From: Mytilus galloprovincialis | Taxonomy: Eukaryota; Mollusca; Bivalvia; Mytilida; Mytilidae | Assembly: GCF_965363235.1 (NCBI RefSeq) | Contig: NC_134839.1 | Coordinates: 56,697,560-56,761,559 of the forward strand | DNA: 64,000 nt | Direction of reading: 5' to 3' | Shown: positions 23,400-34,898 of the stretch, in pieces | How positions within the stretch are numbered: position 1 is the first letter of the stretch | Layout: each line of letters begins with the position of its first letter | The notes under the pieces: model-generated | The model's database searches: none | The model's input: the letters and a program-made list of their open reading frames with translations, nothing else | Told to the model about the DNA's origin: nothing | Made by a program: the position numbers and the translations under genes

Positions 23400-24450
23400 C
23401 GATGAGTACTCGCAACGGAACCTTATAACATTTGCATAATGGCCGTTTATACACCAATAATGTACTCTTAGTGCAGACAGTGGTGAATCTTTGTCTCACT
23501 AGCTTTCATACAACATTTCTTTACTTTTATATAAGATAATAAAACAAAACAACATTTGAGTTCTAGATTCCAGATGCAATGATTGGTCTGCGCTATGATT
23601 AAATGTAGTGATGTATACAAATTATAGACCCAGATGAACCTTAAGATTTATATGCATGTACTACACAACTAAATCAACAGTGTCATAACTTTTTTTTAAA
23701 TATTTCTTATTCTTACTTTTAAGAATGAATAGACTTACCTTTATTTGGGTAACTGCTATTTTTCAAATGTATTCGTTATGTTGAAATAGGGAAATTATAA
23801 CATTATTACACATAAGCTTTTAAATAATTACATAATATGCTATACTATTTCAACAATCATATGTCCACAATATTGAGATCCCATCTTATTAGTGAACAGG
23901 TTTAAAATGGAAGTATTGCAAATGAGTAAAGAGTTAATATTATTTGCACTATGATATAATAGAAATATTCAATACAAATGGCATTACGTAAACTACCGTC
24001 CCTATCTCAACGTATACATTCCGATTATATTGATTCATTACAGAGGGATGCATTGACTGCACACAATTGATGGAATCAAATTTATTCTAAAATCAACCTA
24101 ATCTACTTTTCAAATCTATATATTTGATTATTGAATGCATGATATTTGCATTGACAACAACCTTTAAAGAGAACATTTGATAATCTAATGCATCTATTAT
24201 TTGAATTATTAACTACTTAGTCAAAGTTTTGTCTGTAAAAATAAAAAAAATAATCAATTGTAAAGCGACGAGATGATAATATTCTCATTTTTCATTTAAA
24301 AGTTAAAGGCTAAACCTGAAGTTAACCACATTCGAAAGTAAAAGGTATGCTCGATTCAATTCTTTGTTATATCATTATGATATAATCATTTTCAATAAAC
24401 TATATCAAAGGCATGCATTCAGATCATTGATGTAACTATATCAACAGCTC
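23400..24450. repeat. Segmental duplicate of 43700-45040
   Basis: Contains the receptor 2 exon-1 block and stays colinear to the shared CATTCAGATCATTGATGTA near 24417 and 45006. It partly repeats at 26690-27250. This shows that the duplicated unit included upstream DNA beyond the promoter. Confidence 0.7.
23739..23965 (-). promoter_or_regulatory. Non-coding exon 1 and promoter block of receptor 2
   Basis: Same conserved block as at 10382-10612. On the minus strand it ends ATAAAG|GTAAGT, with the donor GT at 23738-23737. It contains an upstream ORF with ATG at 23884 and stop at 23840-23842 (14 codons, beginning MGSQYCGHM). An AT-rich TATA-like stretch lies near 23950-23960. TSS inferred. Confidence 0.6.
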
Positions 24451-26690
24451 ATACAGTTCATTAAAATATACCAGTAAATCAAACAAATCGCTATGAAAGG
24501 GATGGAATACGCAAACTTATGAGACTGTGGATTCAATATTATTCGTTGGATACCAATTTTTGTGGATTTCTTGGGTAAAGTTGAACCACGAAATTTAATA
24601 TTAAACGAATGATAAATTTCCTTTAGGCTTGTATGCAAACTTTAACTAAACCACGAAGTTAATTATCCACGAATATATACATTTTCCTTAATCCACGAAA
24701 ATTGGTACTCACGAAAATAAGCGAATTCACAGTAATGCAAATTGTAAAAAAGGGACGAAAGATACCAGAGGGACAATCAAACTCATAAATCGAAATTAAA
24801 GTGACAACGTCATGGCTAAATATGAAAAAGACAAACAAACAAACAAACAAACAATAATACACACGACACAACATAGAAAACTAAAGAATAAGCAACACGA
24901 ACCCCACCAAAAACTAGGGGTGATCTCAGATGCTCCGGAGGGGTAAGCAGATCCTGCTGCACATGTGGCATCCGTCGTGTTGCTTATGTGATAACAAATC
25001 CGGTAAATAGTCTAATTCGGTAGGTCACATTCACGAAAGGGAAGGGGGTTGTAGTTTCGATGAAAGGAACATATTCGTTATCATTTGTAAAACGGTTATT
25101 CCATAACGGTCAACCAACTCGTGATGGCGTCCGTAAAATTTACGAAGAAAAGGTTTCAATCTAACCATTTGGAACTCTTGGTTTAATAGCTTCCTTGTGA
25201 GCAGCAACCCTCTATCAAGAAAATTATTCTAGGAAATGCAAGCACGGGAATATCGTATCAATTGGGAGATATACACCCCGTATGCAGGTGCTGCTGGAAT
25301 GTTGCTACTAAGAAATAAAAATCTCGTAATTGGAAAGCTGAAATCATTTCTTTTGTTGTAAAGTTTTGTTTTCAACCGACCCTCATTGTCAATTTCTAGA
25401 TGATTAAAAAACGTGATTTCATCTATATTCATCCCCTAAAAATTATATGACGCTGACGAACATGCCAGAATTTGTTTTTTGTTGTCTTCAAATACTACTT
25501 AAACTAGTCAGTTAGTGAATTTCGTATTATATCAAAACAATTTGAATCTTTGAGTGCATATTACAAATTGTTCTCTAGAAATTTCCATGTATAACCCTTG
25601 ATAACAGATTGATTGGTATAAGTTGGTGATTAAACGGAATCGAGCGCTCCAATACAATAATAAAATTAACAGATAAGTGTCCATATTTATAGATTTTCCG
25701 AAACGCACAACTGTACATAGTCTTTTTCCTCCATGTACTAAGTATATGACGTGTCATTCATTCAAAATATAACTTTAAGACTTTTGCAACTGTTACGAAC
25801 TTGTCATAAACAGCTTTAATGGTGTTATCGTTTTCAGCATCACTATCACTATCAATTTTGAAGAGTTCTTGTTCCCATTTAAGTTTGAATATTATATTTT
25901 GTCTATAAATTAATTATTTATTCGGAGGCATACCCTGAACACATAATGTGTACAGCCTTGCCCAAGACAGGAGCCTGTACTAAGGTGGTTCATGTCTGTC
26001 ATATTTGTTTTTCGCAAACAAATTTGTCATAAATTAGGCAGATCGTTTTCTCAGTTGAAATAGATTCATATTTTTAATTAAGGAGCCAACAATACGGTAT
26101 GGTTCTTCTCATTGTTGAAGGATTTATCAATTTTTTTATAGGATTTGTCTGCACTAATTTTAGTAAAAGGTGTGTAGTTAGCTTGAAGATGAACCCTAAG
26201 GATCAAAGCACGTACTACAGGTGTACTTATTCCAAATCATAATACGTCACATCCAGTTGCATACGAAAAAGGGTCGAAAACATTAGTCCCTTGAATTTGA
26301 CAGTTGTAGGATATTTATCCTACATTTCATTGCAGTAAAAACAATCTGTGTCAAAGTCGTATATCTTGGGTGTTTCAACACACCACTTTTTTTTTATTTG
26401 GTGTTTCTATAGAATATTTTGGAAACTTGAGGTTACATAGATACTAAAGCTTGTACACAGAAAGAAAAAGGATAAAAATTTGATTGGTTATCTTTTTTTA
26501 ATAGGCAATGACACATTAAGGGAATTTGTTTTCTATGGTAATGCACAGAATAAAACGTTACTCATGCCAAAAAAATATTTCTTTATTTGAAACAAAAATA
26601 AATTCCTGTCATTTTTTTAAATATACAGTTAAAGACTATTTTGGGAAATAAATGGTGGTAATTCACCTACACAACAAAATCGTTAAGGTC
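24450..26690. other. Apart from the retroelement remnant, nothing recognised
   Basis: Outside 24745-25437 the sequence is AT-rich and non-coding. 25950-26110 shares fragments with 43955-44110, including a family E-type GGAGCCTGTA. Confidence 0.5.
24745..25437 (-). mobile_element. Reverse-transcriptase retroelement remnant
   Basis: Minus-strand tail (from 24745) plus the C-terminal part of the coding region, including frames for IDNEGRLKTKLYNKRNDFSF and IPAAPAYGVYISQLIRYSRA. 5' truncated at about 25437 and frameshifted. A short CAAA microsatellite lies at about 24832-24853. Confidence 0.8.
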
Positions 26691-26960
26691 TTTTTTTTAT
26701 TTAAGACTGCACTTATCTTTAATGCGTTAATGTTAATTTCAAATTGTTATCTTTATTTTGAAAGTGGTAAATAAACATTATTTCAAATAAGCTTTTACAT
26801 ATCTACATAAAATGCTACACTCTTTCAACAATCATATGTCCACCATATTGAAATCCCATCTGATAAGTGAACAAGTTTTAAATGCAAGTATTGAAAAATG
26901 AATAAGGGTTAACATTATTTTCACAATGGTATTATAAAGATATTCAATGAAATTTCATTA
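26690..26960 (-). pseudogene. Orphan first-exon/promoter block with broken splice donor
   Basis: Fifth copy of the receptor exon-1 block. At the splice site the minus strand reads ATTAAAG|ATAAGT, so the invariant GT is lost. Similarity continues to about 27250, matching 23990-24340 and 44625-44850. No receptor coding exon follows before the exon-1 block of receptor 2. It is either the relic of a lost gene copy or a disabled alternative promoter. Confidence 0.5.
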
Positions 26961-28039
26961 CTTGACATAACAAACCTATATGCATGTTTATCTTCCTATT
27001 GTATTATTCCATTACGGAGGATATTGTTTTTAAATTGAATAGAGTCGAATTTATTCTAAAATTAACCGAATCTGCTTTTTAAATTTTAACATAATAATAT
27101 TATTTCATTTTTAAATGTATGGTGATTGTCATGACAGGAAACTTTAAACGGAATAATTACTTGTAATCAAATGCACTCATTATTTCTGTGCCATTTCTCT
27201 CGAGTTCTTCTCAAATGTCGAATTATTAACCTTTTAGTCAAAGTAAGGGCTGAAAAAAAAATGATGACTTCTGATTTCTGAAATGGTTCCTTTGGAGAGG
27301 TGTTACAAATCGTTTATATGAAATGATTGACGTTTAATTTAGAGTATTGCATTGTAGTGTTGTTGCGAAGAATTGGTTTAGTGTTATGTCCAACCTTTGC
27401 TGGAAGGAGAATTCTATATTGTCTGTTCTGTGCATGCAATCGTTTGTCCGTCTCATATTTTTTTTTAGCAATAAGATGTATTTACCAAATAAGGGTTTGT
27501 CTTGGATTAAGTTGTTTAATGAACAATAATATTTCATACTATGAGGGTTGCACGATATGTAAGCTTATATAACATTTTTACCTGTCATTCCAATTTAAGG
27601 AAAAAAAACGACGTTGTACAATCCCTTATCGAACACACCTTCTACCATTAAAAAAATGTGCATTTATTCTAGCAGTAATTTTGCTCGCATATTAGTTTTT
27701 ACTCGTCTTATTATACTAGTTCCGCGAAAGTGACATAGTCTAGTGGATTATATGCACAGATGAGACGGATACGTATATAAATAAGATTCATGTTTAAAAC
27801 GAACTCCATAGTATGTGCATGCGATAAACTCGGACCTATACGAAGACACCTTTATTTGTTAATTTGTAATCAACTTTGTCGCAATGACACATAAAACAAT
27901 TTATACATTACGTTTTACCCATTATCTGATTTTTTAATTATGGGTTCTCTATTTTTTATTATTTATAGAAGTGCAGAATAATGTAGTTCTCAGAATATTT
28001 CTGTATCACTAAAAAGGAAATAAAAACGTGCGAAAAATA

Positions 28040-28425
28040 CTAAATGGACAGTCAAAGTCATCAATCGAAAATAAACTGACAACGCCATGGCTGAAAAAAA
28101 GACAAACAAACAAATAGAAGTACACAAGATACAACATAGAAAACTAAAGATTAAGCATCACGAACCCCACTAAAACAGGGGTGATCTCAGGTGATCCGAA
28201 AGGGTAAGAAGATCCTGTTCCAAACCAGGCACCCGTCGTGTAGATCATGTTATTACAAATCCGGTAGATAGTCTAATTCGGTTGGTCGTGTAAAGGAAAG
28301 GGGATTGTAGTTACGACACAACGGTCCATCAACTCGTGATGTCGTCCGTAAATCTTACAAAAAGATGATTTCAATTTCACTATTTGGAACTCTTGGTTTA
28401 AAAGCTTCTTTGTATTAAAATGTTA
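28040..28425 (-). mobile_element. Retroelement tail plus 3' coding end
   Basis: Minus-strand match to the tail and final roughly 100 bp of coding sequence (…GGAACTCTTGGTTTAAAAGC…). Shorter than the others and diverged. It lies just downstream of the Gla-like gene. Confidence 0.75.
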
Positions 28426-28530
28426 CATTTTCATACATGTGACAGAGTTCTTTAAAAAAAAATCTGTAATCTATATGTTAATCAAATAATAAAATGAAAA
28501 GATTATAAATTGATATACATGAAATTATTT

Positions 28531-28536
28531 TTTATT
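28531..28536 (-). terminator. Poly(A) signal candidate of the Gla-like gene
   Basis: AATAAA on the minus strand 34 nt after the proposed stop codon. It supports 28570-28664 being the terminal exon. Confidence 0.45.
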
Positions 28537-28569
28537 CAAAATCATCTGCTTCCTGTCAGCCTTTTTTTT

Positions 28570-31500
28570 TTACATATTCCTGAAGTCATCGTTTGCTTTT
28601 CTTTCAACACTCTTTACGATCCTTCCTTTTGTATCTTTACCACGTTTTCTGCGATTGGCGTAATCTGTACGATGAAAGGACTGAATTATTTTTTATTCCT
28701 GATCATTCTTATGCTAAAATATCATTATGTTCATAAACGAGATTGGTACAATGTTACAAATGTTGTAACCCCCCTCCCCGCAGCAAATTAAGAAAGGACG
28801 TATCAATGTATGACACAATATCGTTACACGCACTTACAAAATGTAAGCACTTTCGACCTCCTTCATCTTTGAGTATTCTTGTCATCTTCTAGAATTTAGA
28901 ATATATTATAATTGAACGTCATACTATTGAAGCTTGCTACTGTGACATCTTCGGATAGTTTCAACACATTATGTATATGCATACACCAGTTAATTTGATG
29001 TTCTAATGCTTGTGGGTTCATGATAGAGAGTTACTGGTTTCCGTCAGGGTTCAATAAAAATAAAATTCATCTCTTCAACTTAATTACGAGTTTATATAGT
29101 ATTCATGGTTTGGTTGTCTTTAACATTTGAATTCCTTTTTTTAGTTTTGTATGTTTAAGTCGACTTCTGTGTCTCTGTGAGATTTTTAACTATGTACTAA
29201 ATTAAATGCACTGTGAAGTAAGTGCATAATAGCTAATCAATCTGCAATTTTATATTGTAACACTGTTGTTTAAACCCATGTTATTTGAAACTTTTTGTTT
29301 ATATATAAAGATAAAACGTACCTGAAAGATCCCTAGACGAAAATTGTCTTGGTGGTTCTAAAAATTGAAATATGATAATTTATAAAGACTTACAGTATTC
29401 TAAGTAAGATTAAATATTGGCATTGACATGGACTGGCTTCACAATCTGCAAAACAATCGTGTTTTCTATGCTTCTATATCAGGCACGGCTGCTTTTTTTA
29501 CGTGACGCCACAATACCGAAATCAGAGTAAACCATGACTTCAGCATGCTATCTTTTCATTATTATACATACTTCTTTTAAAGTTATCATATATAAAAAGG
29601 AAGGGGATAAGATATGATGCCAATGAGACAACTCTCCAGAAAAGACCAAATGCCTCAGAAATCCACAGCTAATGATCAACACTATGACCTCAACAATGAA
29701 CAAAGCCAATTCAGCATAGTCAACTATAACAGGCCCCGAAATTACAAATGAGATACAATTCAAACGAGAAAACTAGAGGTCTTGTTATTGTACAAAAAAT
29801 GAACGGAAAACAAATATGTAGCACAGGAACAAACGACACCACTGAATTACAGGCTCTTCACTTTAGGCACATACATACATAACGTGGCAGGTTTTAAACA
29901 TGTCAGCGGGAGCCTAATCCTCCCCAACCTGGGACAGTGGTGTAACAGTACAACTTTAGAACAAAGTATAACAATCAGTCAAAAAAAGCTTATAATGGTT
30001 TACTTTTAAAAATTGAGACTAGGACTCATACCACATCTTCTTATATCTATAAACTCATCAGAAAGATACAAATAGAAATACATCTACCAACATCACAAAC
30101 AGTGAACGCAGCAGCATTTCTAGGAAAAGTTAAGCGCAGTACTTAAAAGTAAATATAGCTAGTGTTATGAGTTTTAAAAAGTGTAATTATAATAAATATG
30201 TTTATACGTGCACTTGGACTCACTCAATTTCATAGCTGATTTTATTCCTACTTTTTCCACTCATGTTCTCATGTTACTTAGACTGGCTATATTAAATCCT
30301 ATTGTAATTTGAACATTTCAGATGTTTGCTTTGGGCATATGATAAATAAACAGCCGAACGACAACGATGAGCAAATGAGAGAATCATTTTTAACTAGATT
30401 GCTACTATTAAATCTTAACAGTTGCACTCATAGTTATCTTCACTCAAACTTGTTATTTTGCAAGCCATCGTTAATTTGATGTTGAAAAAACACTATCCAA
30501 CGATATAAGTAAACACTCTTTTGTTTTGTTATGTTTACACCTGAACAAAACTTACCAATCACCTCACGAACTTCCTCATAAGAACAACCCTCTCTACATT
30601 CCTCCCATAAGCCGAGCGTATTGGTTCTCTTTAGGAAAACATTTGCATGTTTCTTTTCAATTGTTATCGAACGAAGTTTTTCTTCCAGCTGATTGTCGTG
30701 TTCTGAAAACATGTATAAATATACGTGAAAATAATATGTAAATTTTTTTATTTGTTTCGAAAATTCTTTAAAATCAAAATCTAAAAAATACTTCATTATT
30801 TATGTGCACTTACATGAATGCAAATTTAAAATTAATGTCCCTGTAGCAAAAAACGTATATGTTAACATGTTTATGTCCGTCCAATATTTAAAATAGTTTG
30901 ATATCATTTGCTTATTGGTTTAATTGCAAATCATTAATAAAATGCAGGATAAGACTTATGTTGAGGTTCTGCTTTACGGAATGACAGAGATAAGATATGC
31001 ACTACCATTGCTAAAAGGAAGCCAATTTGAAAGTGTCGGAGTCGGAAATTATATCTTCCAATATGTCACCTACGCATTTCCAGAAAAGTTATTGCAATGG
31101 TGTTTTCCCCACATACATGGACATTTTTCCATCTTCGGTCAATCATTGAATTAAAATCCTTATTTTAACAGGACATCAATATTTAAAACAGAACAAAAAG
31201 AAGACCTTTTTCATTTTGCGTTTTCAACTATATGTTGGACTCGTCACTAAAATAACCAATAGGAATAGATTGTAGTGTTCATTAGCATAAACAAGACGAA
31301 GAAGGGGCGAAACATCAGAGGGACAGTCAAACTCATAAATCGAAAACAAACTGACAACGCCATGACTAAAAATGAAAAAGACAAACAGACAAACAATAGT
31401 AAACAGGACACAACATAGAAAACTAAAGAATAAACAACACGAACCCCACCAAAAACAAGGGGTGATCACAGGTGCTCCAGAATGGTTAGCAGATCCTGCT

Positions 31501-32854
31501 CCACATGTGGCACCCATTGTGTTGCTTATGTGATAACAAATTCGGTAAATAGTCTAATTCGGTAGGTCATATTGATGAAAACGAAGAGGATTGTAGTTAC
31601 GACGTAAGCAACATATTCGATATCATTTGTGAAACGGTTAGTCCATGACGGTCAACCAACTTTTGATGGCGTCTGTAAAATTTACGAAGGAACGATTTCA
31701 ACTTCACTAATTGGAACTCTTGGATTAATAGCTTCCTTGTGAGCAGCAACCTTCTATCAAGAAAGTCATGATAGGAAATGCAAGCACGGGAATACAAGTA
31801 TGTTCGTTGTCGAATAAATTCAAAGTTCTGAATCTTTTATATAATTGTTGCTGTTTTCCCTAAGATTCGTCTCTTGAGAAATTCGTGTTGTATTTTGAAC
31901 TTTTGTCGTTCCTACTTAATTTTATTTTTTGAAAAACTTTCTTCTTGTATGATCAGGGCCAAACCTTGGCTATGTATACATCTACAATATTTAGTGAAAA
32001 AAAGGTTTTCACAAAATAGCGAGGCATGCTTTGCTTGAATGAGGGGAGACTTTATTTCTGTCGAATTATATAATTAATAGATATAAGACGAAGATGTATT
32101 ATCTAAATCATGCGTTATTGGAAGAAAATATCTACCTAGCTGCTGCTCTTTTTTTATTTATAGTGTCTTCGGTTATTTAAGCCTAGCAGCAGCAATACAA
32201 TTCAGATATATGGTATTATTTCGGCCCTACACAGGCAAAAGAGGGGAGAACATCTCCCTCTGAAAAACATAACGTACATGTTCACACTATACGGACTTCA
32301 TATACAGGAGCTTTTACCTGTGACGTCACTTTTGTGCCGTTGATACATTCGTGTGACGCACTGTTCGTAATTAAAAAAAATCTAATATATATTAATATTT
32401 ACACCTTTCAAACAATATGTGATTCCTCAACTCGTCGTTTTTATCAAACTGACAAAAATTATCCAATAAAGATGCAATTAATATGTATACAGGCAATCAA
32501 AATAAATTTTCGATAAATAAAAAAAAAGATAAAATGGAAGAAGTTTAAGAAACTGGATAATCTTCGACGAAAATAACCAGTAGCAGTACATTTTAAAACC
32601 AACAATTACTACAGTTTCTTATAATTGTTAACGAAAGTATAGATAAATTCATATAGTGCAACGAATGTAAAGTCTCCAAAGTGTGATTCTGTCACAGTTT
32701 GTTATTAAGTTTTCTTGCTTTTGTATTTTTTCTAAAAAAAAATTTTTTGGTAAGTCTTACCGTCTTCTTTCTCTAATATCTTCATGTGTATGTCCTTCTT
32801 TGGGAGACAAAGTACAATTGTAACCAAAGCTCCACAAAGTATGGCAGTTTTCAT
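28570..32854 (-). CDS. Small secreted Gla-domain-like protein, three exons
   Basis: Exons are 32761-32854, 30556-30702 and 28570-28664. All junctions have GT-AG signals (donors GGTAAGA and GGTAAGT; acceptors GTTTTCAG and CGTACAG), and all are phase 1. The joined product is 111 residues. Residues 1-17 are a signal peptide. Residues 51-80 resemble the N-terminal half of vertebrate Gla domains: ANVFL, then EEC-x3-CSYEEVREVI. Residues 85-88 (RRKR) form a furin-type site, followed by a basic tail. The start is the first ATG after an in-frame TGA. An AATAAA lies about 35 nt after the stop. Oddities: the Glu pair after ANxFL is Lys-Arg, and the two Cys are three residues apart instead of four. In the family, Gla residues bind calcium and membrane; that function is inferred here. 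Exon 2 is the firmest part, exon 3 the least. Confidence 0.6.
29590..30040 (-). repeat. Family B copy plus an associated repeat
   Basis: 29590-29760 is family B (GATGCCAATGAGACAACTCT). 29770-30040 matches 45930-46170, with AAACAAAT, GGCACATACATA and ACAGTGGTGTAACAGTACAA. Both lie in intron 2 of the Gla-like gene. Confidence 0.7.
31295..31796 (-). mobile_element. Reverse-transcriptase retroelement remnant
   Basis: Minus-strand tail followed by the last part of the coding region (SYHDFLDRRLLLTRKLL, KFYRRHQKLVDRHGLTVSQM). 5' truncated at 31796. It lies in intron 1 of the Gla-like gene. Confidence 0.8.
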
Positions 32855-33327
32855 TATTACTCAGAATCTTAAAAAAAAGAAAATATTGATCACGATTAGT
32901 ATGAATAATATATTAAGAATGTACTTTATTCATTTTTTATTTAAATTATCGTTTCATATTCTTTTCTATTCCAACGATTAATCACAGTCTAATATTGAAC
33001 AACAATGATTGAATAATTTTTTTTCAAAACATTCTTTGAAGGTTTTAACGATATCAAGATAGTTGCCTAAAAGTGTGGTTATATGCTTAATGTTGTTACC
33101 TTGTGTTTGAAGTGCAGCAGAATAAATTCGTTTATGTTTGCAACGTAAACATATTTAACGGATGGACACGCTATGATTTTGATTGACCTTTGTGAATTGA
33201 CTTTGTGGATTGATATAATTGGATAGTCATCTTTTGCTGGTTAAAGGGATATTAGTTACGATTTAGATAAAAAATAAAAATACTATTCATTCGTTTCAAC
33301 TTTCGAGTTTTAATAAAAGAAGTTAAA

Positions 33328-33400
33328 ATGGACCAACTTAGTCCAAGTAAGCTCAAAAACATTGCTGAGATAATTCGACCTCATATGAATCAGCATTCAT
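33328..33400 (+). CDS. Candidate first coding exon, divergent to the Gla-like gene
   Basis: ATG in a strong context (AAAATGG) opens 24 codons beginning MDQLSPSKLKNIAEIIRPHM, followed by TCAT|GTAAGC, a good splice donor. Without splicing the ORF would run to 33501 (57 codons), turning into low-complexity residues after the donor, which favours the exon reading. Start codons of this exon and of the Gla-like gene lie about 470 bp apart, head to head. The product is not recognised and no downstream exon was identified. Confidence 0.3.
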
Positions 33401-33501
33401 GTAAGCGTAGGTTTATTTTTTTAACCAATGACATGAAATATAACAGACATATAAAAAAAATCGAAATACACGTGTTCTTTATCTTTGTATTATGTTTATA
33501 A

Positions 33502-34809
33502 AGTTTATCTGACCGTAAGCTGTCTTCGGAGGTCATCTCGATGGTTAATAAAATGACATCCAGACTAAAATACACACGAAACGCTGATATACATTATCGA
33601 GTCAATGCATTGTTAATTGTTAGTTTAGACTTTTTTGTAATTTGTTTACTACTGATTTGAATACATTTATTTATAAATACTATCTACTTTTACTCCTTTG
33701 ATCGTTCAATCAATTTTGATTTAAGCACTCTAAATTAAGTTTTCCTCATCCAAATTAAACTCACACACAATGCTAAAAACAAACAAAAACAGAGTTCGAA
33801 GTAGAGCTGTGAGTCACCTACCTTTTATAATTATAGAGTTGTGGCCAGTTATTACTTGGAATATTACAATTGTTTGCTTTCCGTACTCTATCGTATGTTT
33901 TCCTCATGCACAAAGTTTTAAATCAAAAACTCGAATCAAAATTTCGAATTTTGGCATTGAGTCACTAACTGTTCTATAGTTTTTGTCCTTTATAACTTTA
34001 AAAAATTGTATATTTTTCGTTTCCGCACTAAAAGAAGTCTTTAAAAGTAGCAGTGACATCTCAATGCGCTCGAAAAGTATTTTTACGTATTATAAGCAAG
34101 TTAAGTAGGCACTTTCACCTTTTATTTGATCATTTCATTGAATAGTCCCTGTTAGGGTCTGTCGTTTAGAAGCCGCAATTTTGTGCATTATACGCAGTAT
34201 TGGCGTTTATTTGTTAGATGGACTTCACTTTCTTCATACTGGATACTTGTATATTCTGTTTAAAGCTTGGGTCTTCTTCACTTGTTGGAAGATTTCGTAG
34301 AAATTGAGATGAGCATTATGAAGTCCTTTCGTTATCTTGTTGTACCAACTTCCAGGTAGTCGGTAGTACCGGATCCTTCGGTCTAAAAGTGGTTCCATAA
34401 ACAGTGGTATTATCCAACCCTATCATATGTCATGTAGTCGATAAAAGAGGGACGAATGATACCGTAAGGACATTAAAAAAAAGTAGAAAATTAACTGGCA
34501 ACATAATAGCATCACAAAAAGATTTAAAAAAAAATACATTATATAAACCACAACATAGTAAACTAAAGCCTGAGCAAAGCGTTGTTCTTGTACAGGGTAC
34601 GTTGTCAGCTTCTGAGTATTTTTACAATAATGGAAACTACAAGTATTATTTCTGATTACAAGACAAATCACTGCCATTATATCTGATTTCAAAATCTTTA
34701 GCTTACCATCCATCTCCTACTGCATTGGAAATAAAGGAAAGAAAAGGTTTTTTTTTCCAAAAACTGAATTTAAAAAATAAAACCATATAACTCTGAAAAT
34801 AAACTTAAC
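33502..34809. other. No gene recognised
   Basis: AT-rich, with a decayed match to retroelement tail sequence near 34445-34580 (AGAGGGACGAATGATACC). Possible site of further exons of the 33328 candidate; none fixed. Confidence 0.5.
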
Positions 34810-34898
34810 AGATATACCAGGATTCAAATTTTCAAAAGTTCAAAGTTGAAGAGCATTACGGACCAAAACTTCCTAAAATGTTTGCCAAATACAGCTAA
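34810..34898 (-). repeat. Family A, left part of an interrupted copy
   Basis: Minus-oriented family A sequence (AGTTGAAGAGCATTACGGAC, GCCAAATACAGCTAA) that resumes at 36685 and runs to about 36930. The TIR element 34899-36684 sits between. Confidence 0.75.
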
